A DNA stretch of 28,356 nucleotides from Priapulus caudatus (lineage: Eukaryota; Priapulida; Priapulimorpha; Priapulimorphida; Priapulidae): NCBI RefSeq assembly GCF_000485595.1, contig NW_014577086.1, forward strand, positions 179,452 through 207,807. Reading direction: 5' to 3'. Below are positions 19,440-28,356 of the stretch, one piece after another; within the stretch, counting starts at the first letter, position 1; each line of letters begins with the position of its first letter. Made by a program: the position numbers and the translations under genes. The notes under the pieces are model-generated. The model had not been told where the DNA came from, made no database searches, and saw nothing but the letters and a program-made list of their open reading frames with translations.

Positions 19440-20096
19440 ACCTCGCGACGCTCACGCCATTAGGATGTATGCATTCGCGCATTGCCGCCATTGTAGTCAC
19501 CGCCAGCTTGTTCCTCGATTCGCTTTTATTGCGCCACGCTATGACACGTCAATAAATCGGGGGGCCGTCGTCACAAACATCGTAAAGTTAATGTTATTGG
19601 TAATGCTAAGATAGCACTTACGACTAAAGTTTTACTACGACTACGACTACGAGTCAAAGTAGTGTTAAGACTAATTTTAAGACTAATTTTGTTTCTGGCA
19701 ACGCGCCCCAGGTGTTGTGGTTACGTCTGTTGTCACCCCCCTTTGGGCGTAGCGGCGTAGACTACTCTACTCCGCTAAATACTCCTGGCAATGCGGGACA
19801 AGTGACTTCATTCAGTCTACAATCACACGTGAGATGGTAGAGCCTAGAGATATAAATAATATTAAAGGTTAGGTGAGAAGCTGTCAGATAGACACGAGGT
19901 CATTTTGCATCTGCATTCCTTTACTCCAGCCGCTTATAGTCGAAATCTCGTTTTTGCGACAACTTTCTACAATATTTTACTGGCCACTGAATTATACATT
20001 TCGTAGTTGTTGTGAAAACAGACACTTTGCTCAGTTGGAAACTAATTATTTTGATTCTAGTTTTCGTCAGACTATGTTAACTATTCTGAAGTACCG

Positions 20097-20098
<2 letters not shown>
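19440..20098. other. Non-coding stretch, nothing recognised
   Basis: Short repeats of ACGACTA near 19630-19650 and of AAGACTAATTTT near 19667-19690. No gene supported. Confidence 0.45.

Positions 20099-20150
<52 letters not shown>
20099..20150. repeat. TA dinucleotide microsatellite
   Basis: About 25 TA units. A shorter TA run follows near 20200-20210. Confidence 0.95.
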
Positions 20151-20154
<4 letters not shown>

Positions 20155-20210
20155 ATACTGCACGCACGTATATATACACGGGATAAACAACCTTTATGTT
20201 ATATATATAT

Positions 20211-20648
20211 AATTTAAATGATGTCGGGGCATGCGGTACAGTGCGTGTATCGGGACGGTCGGTTGGCACATTTACAGGCCATCAAGTTTCCGCACATATC
20301 ATTTCTTGTCACTTGTCCGCTATTCCTCGCGCTAACTGCTTATTCCCAACGTGATGGTTATTTCTATGCGAGCTTTTTTCATCGTCAGTCGTTACTTGTT
20401 CTTTTCAATATTTTGTCTGCAGTATACATCCACATACAGCAATGCAGAGCGCACAATTCGACATGTTCCAGAACAAGGGCAATAATTCGTCTCTCTTGAG
20501 CTTCTCCGTGCTACCTTTCTTCTGCACACTTTAGTTTACAAGCACCCGCAAGCATCCTGACGATCTTCTGACGTCACGCCCGTTCGCGTACGTTGCTTTC
20601 TTCCCACCCAACCAACCCAACACCGGCATCCTCCTCTAGACTACTCTA
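20211..20648. other. Non-coding stretch, nothing recognised
   Basis: A 93-codon plus frame (20218-20499) has no domain that I recognise. Confidence 0.4.
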
Positions 20649-20693
20649 TGTAATCAAGAGCTAATAATAAGGTATTATTAGCTCTTGATGTAA
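20649..20693. mobile_element. 35-bp TNNNA-family hairpin, duplication TGTAA
   Basis: Element 20654-20688. The arms TCAAGAGCTAATAATA and its exact complement are 16 bp around a 3-nt loop. Both flanks are TGTAA (20649-20653, 20689-20693). The arm is the same as that of the hairpin at 24136. Confidence 0.9.
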
Positions 20694-20737
20694 TCATAGA
20701 TAGTAGAAGGAGACTCCCTCTACTAACTATGATGTAG
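20689..20737. mobile_element. 39-bp adjacent hairpin reusing the TGTAA site
   Basis: Element 20694-20732 opens TCATAGATAGTAGAAGGAG and closes CTCTACTAACTATGA, with near-perfect pairing. Its left flank is the right-hand TGTAA of the previous hairpin and its right flank is TGTAG (20733-20737). It shares the TC...GA termini and TNNNA rule but not the TCARGAG arm, so it may be a separate subfamily. Confidence 0.65.
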
Positions 20738-20842
20738 TCAAGGGGTGAGACTAGGATAGCTAGCAGTGACCTGAACAGAGTGCAGCAGCATAATTTTGAT
20801 ATAACTCGTGTGAATACCATGGGTGGCGCTCCTGGGCCACCA

Positions 20843-20918
20843 TACTATCAGGAGTAAGATAATATAGGATCCTAATATATAATCCTTAGATTCCTATATT
20901 ATCTTACTCCTGATACTA
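20843..20918. mobile_element. 66-bp TNNNA-family hairpin, duplication TACTA
   Basis: Element 20848-20913 with perfect 22-bp arms (20848-20869 and 20892-20913) that begin TCAGGAGTAAGATAATATAG. The 22-nt loop is AT-rich. Both flanks are TACTA (20843-20847, 20914-20918). The next bases after the right flank are TCAGG again. Confidence 0.9.
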
Positions 20919-22070
20919 TCAGGCTATGGGTATAGCAGCCCTCACCTGCTTCTCTCGATGCAATTTATGCGCGGGCAGTAATTTAGAGGCCAGACAACCA
21001 GTCTGAGAGAGCGGAATGTTTAGGTTCTATATCGCGGGGAAAAAAGCAGGTCAGGAGAGTTCGCATCTACTATACTGAGACTTGGGGCAAGCGAAATCCG
21101 AGCATCGTGTTGCTTTAGGTGCCAGCCGAAGAGCTGTGCCGTGGTTCGATCTGCTGTCGGCCTGCCCGTCTGCAGCGCGAACACTATAGCTGCTGGCAGC
21201 AGAGATCATAGACGTCCGGCTGTCAGTTATTGCATCGTCGGCTGCTTATCACGGAACATCAAATTCGTGGGAACCGCAGCTTATACATGTAGTAGCCCAT
21301 TTTGTTAGAGGTTAATGGGCTCTTGATATAGAGACACGCATACATAAGCGGACGCTGAGCGAACGGACTGTACTTCACACGAACACTTTACATGACTTTA
21401 CACACAACTCAATCTCCTGGCTCACAAAACCAATCATTTGGACTGTTAACCCCTAAATAATCAATTGCGTGATACTGCATGAGAGTAATTCGCACACGTG
21501 ATTTAGGCCACGAATACAGAATCACTACCGAAGCCGCATTGATAAATGGCATCACTTATAATGACAGATCTGATGCGTGCTATTACACTATTATCGCTTC
21601 TGAGCAATATCGACCAATATGCGCATTTCTCATACATCGCCCCCAAAGCTGAAAGCTCTAATTCTCACACAGTGTCTCCTGATAAAACACTATTCTCAGC
21701 CAAATACAAATTACAGCCATGTGATAAAATCTACGCGCTCAACATCTTCGCGTGTACGATGGCATGCAATATAAACATTCTAGACACCAGATGCCTGGAG
21801 GCTTTAATGAGACTAGCGATAGTAATGTGATTACGTAAAATATTTACATATCGTGAAAACAATAACAGTACGTGTGTATTCTGCTAGTCAGTAACGGAAT
21901 AATCAGGGCAAGAAAAGCAATTAAAAAAAGATTACATGAAACGAGATTTAGGAAACTTGCTCGGATAATTTATGCGAAACATAAAAGATGACATCTTAGT
22001 AATAATGGCTAATGGCTATACAGTTATAACGCCGTGAATGTTTTTTTAGAAACTTATTGCACTACTTAGA
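20919..22070. other. Non-coding stretch with one possible decayed hairpin
   Basis: At 21289-21326 an AGCCCATT...AATGGGCTCTTGA stem ends like the TCAAGAG subfamily, but its left tip does not match and the flanks (TACAT, TATAG) agree at only 3 of 5 positions. The 94-codon plus frame at 21546-21830 has no recognisable domain. Confidence 0.4.
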
Positions 22071-22073
22071 ATT

Positions 22074-22160
22074 TTCTATTCCAAACCCACAAAAGAATTT
22101 ATTAGAAGACTATTCCATCCCCCCCCCCCAAAGAAGCGAAATTTCTATTCCAAACCCACA
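22074..22160 (+). repeat. 18-bp direct repeat flanking a C-rich piece
   Basis: TTCTATTCCAAACCCACA occurs at 22074 and again 69 bp later, separated by a stretch with a run of ten or so C. Confidence 0.75.
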
Positions 22161-22490
22161 TCACATTAAACATAACAGCTACCGGTGTGCGTTCTAAATA
22201 ACCCCATTAAAAGGCAGCAGATTGGGAGCAATCGTTTAATTTAACATAACCCCAACGCTCATTACTCTATTTTATGGTACTTTATAACTTTACCCATAGT
22301 AGTTAGACGTGTACTGGTAGCTGGTTCAACGATCATGTAGATTCGTGTTACCTATATAACCAAGCGCCCATAAACTCTAAATTTTATGCCAGTTTATAAC
22401 TTGTGTGCAATTGACATTACGCACAAGCTGCTACAAATTATGTAGGGCTGTTTCATGAAGCGCATGATGAGGACCACAAGTCGGTACCGT
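22161..22490. other. Non-coding stretch, nothing recognised
   Basis: AT-rich, no gene or element supported. Confidence 0.4.
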
Positions 22491-22493
22491 AGG

Positions 22494-22524
22494 TAGTATC
22501 AAGAGTACATGCATAATGGTAGTA
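22494..22524. mobile_element. Possible single-arm remnant of a TNNNA hairpin
   Basis: TCAAGAGTACATGCATAATG (22499-22518) begins like a family arm and lies between two copies of GGTAGTA, which would give a TAGTA duplication (22494-22498, 22520-22524). There is no complementary arm. It might be what remains after loss of one arm, or a coincidence. Confidence 0.25.
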
Positions 22525-23316
22525 TTCAGCGTACAATCTAAACACTTGACGTACGACTGACTACACACGGGGTACGGCATCCTTTTAAACTCCAGGTTCC
22601 AGGATCCAGGTTCCATGTTAGGTTAGGGGTTTGCATCCCTAAAAAAGACACCTTCCGCACCGTAGTTTAAAAAAACCTTCGTGAAAAGGTGCACGTACGT
22701 TTTATTCTTTGTTAGAAGGTACTTGGCTTGCATATACACATCCCGGTGAGAAACCCCAAACACGGAAGTCATATCTAGGTCGTTCTGCGTTTGTAACGGG
22801 GAGCGCGTTGTATGCAAGGCGAGTATACGTAACAGTAAACGAGGATACATTTGTTACCTTTCAGATACAGTTATTACGTAGCCTTTGGCTTCGATTGGGG
22901 CATTTTCTACATGATTTTACATTTCTATTTGAGCGTTTTCTGAGGAGTCTTGCATTACAATACTTTCGCGCTTCATTTGCAAACGATACGTGTATATAAA
23001 AGTGCAAGTAGGAGAGTACACGCATGCACACGCAGGCTTGAACACGTACCTACATACTGCTGCGCTCAGTGATTAAACGTATTCATACAGTCACACACAC
23101 ACACCCATATACCCCCACGGGCATGCACGTTACACTGCACTCGATCACGCACGCCACTTACTCACATGAAACCAAATTCACCCACCATGTAACAAGACGT
23201 GTGTTACAGGCCATCAAACACGCGCGCACACACGCACGCGTGCACATAAGGTGTTGGTAAACTCAGTCACACTCGGTGTGGTACGATCACACACACATAC
23301 GGACGCCTGCCCGTAC
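22525..23316. other. Non-coding stretch with a CA-rich part
   Basis: GGTTCCAGGATCCAGGTTCC near 22594 is a small tandem. ACAC-rich sequence runs through about 23090-23300. Frames of 60-96 codons show no recognisable domain. Confidence 0.4.
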
Positions 23317-23521
23317 CATAGGCACTAGGGACGTTTCAATAACAAAATTAAGGTAAATAAACACGAGATGTATTTACTACCAAATTCTTAATGTTTCTCT
23401 ACTCTCTTTCGCCTATTATTGGTAATAACTTTCTGTAAATGCCGTTCAAATTCTCCTCTGCAACACACACGATCGAACGCCGTGCCATCATTTTATTATT
23501 GAAACGCTCCAAGTGCCTGTA
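23317..23521. mobile_element. Foldback family, copy 4, deleted right arm
   Basis: The left arm (CATAGGCACTAGGGACG, then TTTCAATAA, TTTCTCTACTCTCTTTC and GCCTATTATTGG) is followed directly by a short right tip TATTGAAACGCTCCAAGTGCC. Most of the loop and right arm is missing. No convincing 8-bp duplication. Confidence 0.7.
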
Positions 23522-24130
23522 ACCCATGAGCACACGCAGGCTCACTCACACGCACACACAGTTACATACCTGATATGATTGAATTCTTGAAATTCGCTGC
23601 TGCTATATGCACGCACATGCACACAGAAATAACCTTCAGTAACACAGTTTCGCTAAAACCGACTCGGCCAGGCTTGTATTTTTCCTGACCCATATACGTG
23701 TGCACAAATATAAAATAGAAATTCTAGCCCGAGGCAGATGAGTTTTTACCCTGTCATTATTTGTTAATAGATGCCCCAAGCCATTCAACTTCCGTTTCTC
23801 GCTCTTTGCGTATGCAGCCGCCGTCTGCGAATGCACGCCTGGTTTGCAATTTACGCATGCAAATTCATTCTGAAATGCCTGCAATGCAGTGACTGAGAGC
23901 ATTAGCCCTCGTGGCGTACCGCGAAGCAGCAGCTAGAGCTTCTAACAAGCTACCAGCACATGACAGAGACACACGCTAACCTCACACCACCACAGCTGCC
24001 TGCCGCTACATGGGCCTGCCGCAACCTAGCCCACCATACGCACATGTGCACATTCACGAGACGATTACTGCTGCCCTACACACCGCCATCTTTACGGTCT
24101 CAATGGCAGTTCGTTTTTCGTGTATACCAA
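23522..24130. other. Non-coding stretch, nothing recognised
   Basis: The 88-codon minus frame at 23636-23902 contains the piece CVNCKPGVHSQ but no domain I recognise. Confidence 0.4.
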
Positions 24131-24186
24131 TAATATCAAGAGCTAATAATACCTAAGAATAGAGGTATTATTAGCTCTTGATAATA
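24131..24186. mobile_element. 46-bp TNNNA-family hairpin, duplication TAATA
   Basis: Element 24136-24181. The arms TCAAGAGCTAATAATACCT and its complement are 19 bp around the 8-nt loop AAGAATAG. Both flanks are TAATA (24131-24135, 24182-24186). Confidence 0.9.
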
Positions 24187-25285
24187 TTATGCCCTTTTAA
24201 CGGATCTTGACTCAAATCCACGACATATATGTAGCCTCTGGACATCTCCGACCTTGCGCCCCTCTGACATATCCGTACCTGTCACTCGGACAGGCATCTG
24301 GATATTGCCGCGCAAGTAACAGGGGGAAAAAATACTAGTCTAGTTACACTGTTTAGTAACTATACATGTACGGCTTAACTATGTTGGCGATGAGCAAGTT
24401 AAAATCCGTGATTTCGGTGATCAGTGAGGCGCGGTGACAGCTGCGGATTCTCCAGCCCGGGAATTCTCCCGAGGATCTCGCTCGCAACTTCCTGAATTGG
24501 TACGTGTGGCTCCACATCAATCAGCAGATCTAAACTGACACTTGTAGAGTTCTTCGCTTCTCTTTCTAGTTAAATCTGTGCAGTGACGCAATGAGTTTTT
24601 AGGGTAACCACCTAACTTTGAGTAAATATAGGATTTCTTGTAGATAATGGACACGAGTTTTTTTTATTTTCGACGCTTGAAAATGTTTTAAGTGTGTACG
24701 AGTATCCTCCAGAAGGGGGCTCTGCACTAATGGCAACCCTAATGGCCAAAGTCATGGAAAGTGCACTGCGCGAACAAGCCGCGTAACATGATTTAAGCGG
24801 CAGACAAGATCAAAGAAATGGACAGCGCGGGACCCGCGTGGCGGGTTATTACCACTAATGATCACAGGTCACAGTGCATTCAGATGGCTATTATCATTGT
24901 TCTAAGCGGCTGAATGCTACACTCGCTCGACTCTCAGTCGTTGACACACTCAGTGTGCAAAGGAACGATATACGTCGACGCCTACCACTACTGTTTATCA
25001 GGCGAGTCTTACTAGCTTAGCTGGTCTGCTTGTGTCTGTCACCCAAGGAAACATAGAAACGCGTGCATATGTGGATAAAGTAGGGTGAAATATTAGCGGG
25101 GAGGCGAAGCTTGGGACGGTTAAGAATTTACGATGCCGAGAACAAATAGACTTTATGCATGAGTTCGTTTCAAACTCGGTTCGACACGAGTCTGAACATG
25201 GAACCACGAACCCAAGTGCATTCAATCTCGGGTGAAAATCATTTTCCTAACGTGTCTGTAACCCGACAGTCCCCCAGCACCCACA
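24187..25285. other. Non-coding stretch, nothing recognised
   Basis: About 1.1 kb. No element ends, tandem arrays or convincing frame. Confidence 0.45.
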
Positions 25286-25290
25286 AATTT

Positions 25291-25440
<150 letters not shown>

Positions 25441-25454
25441 CCTGTCTAATAGTG

Positions 25455-25592
25455 TCTATCTATCTATCCATCCACCTACCTATCCATCCATCCAAGGCCA
25501 TCCATCCATCCATCCATTCATCCGTCCATCCATCCATCCATCCATTCATCCGTCCATCCATCCATCCATCCATCCATCCATCCATCCATCCA
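25455..25592 (+). repeat. ATCT/ATCC tetranucleotide microsatellite
   Basis: CATC-based repeats with ATTCATCCGTCC interruptions occurring twice, about 36 bp apart. Confidence 0.95.
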
Positions 25593-25773
25593 TTGACATT
25601 CTCCGGCACCACCCGCTACCACCACTCCTTTACACGACAACATTTAACCACTAAAACGTTTATTACTTGAAAAATAGCCTGAGTGACCCTGAAGTGGGTT
25701 AAAAAACGTTTACAGCTTTCAGTTTAAGTATTTACCTATAACCCAATTATATTTGGGGCCACGGTTGAAAATG

Positions 25774-25776
<3 letters not shown>
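25593..25776. other. Non-coding spacer between microsatellites
   Basis: Nothing recognised. Confidence 0.4.
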
Positions 25777-25805
<29 letters not shown>

Positions 25806-25856
25806 ATTTTTTTCTCTCTCCCTCCCTCTATCTCCCTCTCCCGCCCTCTCGCTCTC
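25777..25856 (+). repeat. CT-rich microsatellite
   Basis: A (CT)n run followed by CTCCCTCC-type pyrimidine repeats. Confidence 0.9.
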
Positions 25857-26067
25857 GCGCGCGCCCGTGCGCGGGCACTCACTCACTTCTCAGATACACC
25901 GCGATAGTGTAAAGATCAAGCCCAACTTTACCGGGCATAAATTTACCACTTCGAGCACAAGACTTTTCTTCCTGTCACCCAGGGATTATGTGAGCCGAAT
26001 AGGGACATGCTGATCGCCCTGCCGACGGCCGTCTCCCTCACACCCATCATCAGCTGATCGGTGCTCC

Positions 26068-26135
26068 TTATATCAGCAGTAAATAATAACAAACAAACAA
26101 AAAATAAACATGTTATTATTTACTCCGGGGTTATG
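26068..26135. mobile_element. 58-bp TNNNA-family hairpin with an eroded right tip
   Basis: Element 26073-26130. AGTAAATAATAACA pairs perfectly with TGTTATTATTTACT. The loop is A-rich (AACAAACAAA type). The left tip is TCAGC and the right tip has become CCGGGG. The flanks are TTATA (26068-26072) and TTATG (26131-26135), 4 of 5 identical. Confidence 0.65.
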
Positions 26136-27250
26136 TCGACACAGCGAAGATTCACGGGGCGATGAAAAGCACGCGTGCGCGGAATTCCCACGTCGCCTGA
26201 GCGTATTGCGAAATGTAATCAACGCACGGCGGCATTCGATCGCGCACACGCATCGAGCTATGCCCGGTGTCATATATATGCTTCTGCGATTTAACGCAAT
26301 CGCTCGACTGAAACCCGTCTCGGTCCGGCTTGACCGTTACTGACAGTTAAGACTTAAGTGTCCAGTTATGTCCGCGCTCGTGACAGTTATGTTCGGCACG
26401 AGAACGACATCAATTTGTGGTCCTCTTCCAATTGCCCTCGTTACTGAATACTGACGCCCGCACTGTGCGCACCTCTGGCTTTCATAGATATACTAGACGG
26501 ACGAAGTTATCGAGCACAGCCAATATCAGAGAGGCTGGGTAACACATTAAAGTTAATGCGGTAAATCATGGGAGTGGCTTCAGATTATTATTATAGCTGA
26601 CAGGGCGATCGCGAGACAGTTTATTTACGGCCTCCATGGCTCGACGTACGCCGTCACCGATCGCCTTATCTTCACCCCTGCAGTCATATAGGAAAATTAG
26701 CAGCACACGTTGAATTTAAGGAATTTAATATAAATAGCCAATTTCTACAGTACAATCGCACATCGTTGTCGAATTAAGCTCTTATGGCCCGTGTATTGGA
26801 ACAAAAACTTCTCAACAAAAGAAACGGATCACTTTCGCTGTTAACACAGAAACTCGATCGCGATAGAAACGTGTGAATTTAGGTCCCCCCCACCCTACCC
26901 CCTATATATGCACACACAAAAGGCCCTACAACACAACGTGTGTGCGTTCCACTTATGGCACTACAAGTCGCCTAAGAACAGTTTGCATACATTAAGTACG
27001 TTACAGTGAGTACTGAGTATAAAAGAACTGTTATACGCGTATTCTATATACGAGTCAACAGTATACTACACTGGTTTTGTACGGTATCAAGGATGCGGGT
27101 GATATTCTCTTACACTTTACAGTATTCTCTACTTACGCCAAAACCAGTACACGTCATATGTTGGGTTAATAGTCGCCTGTGTTATAACATTACCTGTGTT
27201 ATAACATTACCTTACTCATTTCAGAGATTCTCTAAGCCTCTACTTCTAAT
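26136..27250. other. Non-coding stretch, nothing recognised
   Basis: About 1.1 kb. A GTGTTATAACATTACCT duplication lies near 27179-27212. No gene supported. Confidence 0.45.
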
Positions 27251-27261
27251 CTAGGTGATAC

Positions 27262-27420
27262 AGGTAACAGCTCACATAAACATGGCAAGGGCCTAGCACA
27301 GACATGGGAAAAGCTTCACGTGGGCACGACCTAGGCCTCGCGTAGATAAGGGAAGGGTCTCACATAGACATGGCAAGAGCGTCTCGTTAATCAGGCAAGG
27401 ATCTCACGTAGACCTGGGCC
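27262..27420 (+). repeat. Degenerate ~30-bp tandem repeat
   Basis: Five or so variants of TCTCACATAGACATGGCAAG, spaced roughly 28-35 bp apart. Confidence 0.65.
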
Positions 27421-27624
27421 ATAATAAAAATATTTTTGTTTGCCCTCACCCGACCGACCCGCCAAAAAGGGAACGACTCAAAACAAAGTCAATAGTTATG
27501 TACCGTCCGTTTAAAAAAAATACGGTTGCAATTCAATCTATTCTAATTAAACCCGTTTAAATATTAAATGTCCAGTTTCTGAGTATGAAGTATGAATGAG
27601 AAATACAGAGAATAATACGAACTA

Positions 27625-27701
27625 TGCTAGCAAGACCACATACACCGTTTAAGATGAAAAGCGCATTTTAAATAACAATTGCTTATGTGCTCTTGATACT
27701 A
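27625..27701. mobile_element. Older decayed hairpin beside the 27702 hairpin
   Basis: Element 27630-27696. The right end TATGTGCTCTTGA pairs with GCAAGACCACATA at 11 of 13 positions. The flanks are TGCTA (27625-27629) and TACTA (27697-27701), 4 of 5 identical. The right flank is also the left flank of the next hairpin. Confidence 0.5.
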
Positions 27702-27747
27702 TCAGGGGTTAATAATGACAAATTGTCTTCATTAACCCCTGATACTA
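27697..27747. mobile_element. 41-bp TNNNA-family hairpin, duplication TACTA
   Basis: Element 27702-27742 is a near-palindrome over its whole length. It opens TCAGGGGTTAATAATGACA and closes TTCATTAACCCCTGA. Both flanks are TACTA (27697-27701, 27743-27747). Confidence 0.9.
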
Positions 27748-27904
27748 TGTATTCCGTATTTGCATTTGAGGGAAATGGTAATGAGAGCTTTCCATTGTGC
27801 CTGTGGTGAGTGACACCATAGATGGTGACACCGTAGCGAATGAGGCATATACCCGCTGGCCGCATATACACCCTTATATCGCATGTTCACATTCTCGGCG
27901 TTTA
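27748..27904. other. Spacer before the Harbinger-like element
   Basis: A small repeat, GTGACACCATAGATG / GTGACACCGTAGCGA, lies near 27810-27840. Overlapping minus frames are not gene candidates. Confidence 0.4.
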
Positions 27905-28356
27905 TGGCCCTGTCACACCTTGACGATTTAGCCAGGGTATGCCGACGTATCAAAATTTCTCTAAAACGCTGGCATACGCTGAACTATCGATGTTTTTTTT
28001 CAATTTTGGGCGTATACATAGCTTATTCATAACGAGTTGGACGTATACATAATGTATTAGTAACTTATATAGAACGTTTCGATAATTTATAGATAACTTA
28101 TACCAACGAATGCATAACGCCGGCATTAGCGTGTTGCCGGCGTTCACAACTTATGCCCAACGATAGTCTAACTTATGCATATGATAGCGCGCGGCAGCGT
28201 ATCGCCGACGATCACGTGTCGTAGCCTATAAAAAGGCTGCCGCTCGACGATTCAAATCATAACCGCACTAGACGTACGTCTATGGAAAGCATTTTGTACC
28301 AAAAAGCATAAAACCTAGTTTTAGACCTTAAACCCGGGTTTTAAGAGCTTAAAACC
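27905..28356 (+). mobile_element. 5' end of a Harbinger-like element, cut by the window edge
   Basis: Begins TGGCCCTGTCACACCTTGAC directly after TTA (27902-27904), as expected for a PIF/Harbinger end with a three-base duplication. I recall ends of this type from animal Harbinger elements. The first 300 bp hold repeated ACTTATGC, GCATAACG and CGTATACATA words in both orientations. The other end lies beyond the window, so its length and coding capacity are unknown. Confidence 0.55.
28227..28234 (+). promoter_or_regulatory. TATA box of the Harbinger-like element
   Basis: TATAAAAA within AGCCTATAAAAAGGCT, which is itself a short inverted repeat. An E-box-like CACGTG lies at 28213-28218. A transcription start is expected near 28258, directed into the element, which suggests the element carries or once carried its own promoter. 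Confidence 0.45.

Overview
This window reads as intergenic or transposon-rich nuclear DNA from an animal, most likely an invertebrate. The grounds are eukaryotic microsatellites, TTAGGG-type hexamers, a 10-N scaffold gap, and the ends of cut-and-paste transposons resembling the hAT, PIF/Harbinger, pogo/mariner and Mutator groups. I cannot name the species. I found no open reading frame I would defend as a host gene: every frame is short, low in complexity or lies inside a repeat. One 83-codon frame (17718-17969, minus) inside a pogo/mariner-like element is the only coding candidate, and I do not recognise it.

Layout. 1-480: a 115-bp direct repeat. 660-760: one arm of a hairpin element plus a 9-bp minisatellite. 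1415-1860: a solo-LTR-like block. 2065-2396: a 314-bp element with TTAGGG repeats and 9-bp target duplications. 2682-3021: a CTG tract. 3632-4883: a 1.24-kb foldback element. 5238-6002: a hAT-like element with a TTA-flanked Harbinger-like element nested inside. 6175-6355: a purine-rich tract. 7905-8281: a minisatellite, a 99-bp hairpin and a C21 run. 9624-9838: 66-bp and 17-bp minisatellites. 11961-12114: two hairpins. 12280-12864: a hAT-like element with 59-bp tandem repeats. 13121-15767 and 23317-23521: four copies of a foldback family with likely 8-bp duplications. 17275-18984: a TA-flanked pogo/mariner-like element carrying another insertion. 19226-19430: a palindromic minisatellite. 20649-20923: a cluster of hairpins. 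25291-25856: microsatellites. 27625-27747: two adjacent hairpins. 27905 to the end: the 5' end of a Harbinger-like element with a TATA box.

The main observation is a family of tiny near-perfect DNA hairpins (about 33-99 bp, at least a dozen in 28 kb) that start with TCAGG or TCAAG and end with the complement. Where flanks are readable they sit between 5-bp direct repeats of the form TNNNA (TACTA, TAATA, TGTAA, TCTCA, TATGA, TACCA). The two arms within a copy match each other better than arms match between copies. New copies appear to land next to older ones, reusing the same TNNNA, which gives short arrays. A 1.24-kb foldback element carries the same terminal sequence and could be a longer relative. 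No transposase for this family is visible here.
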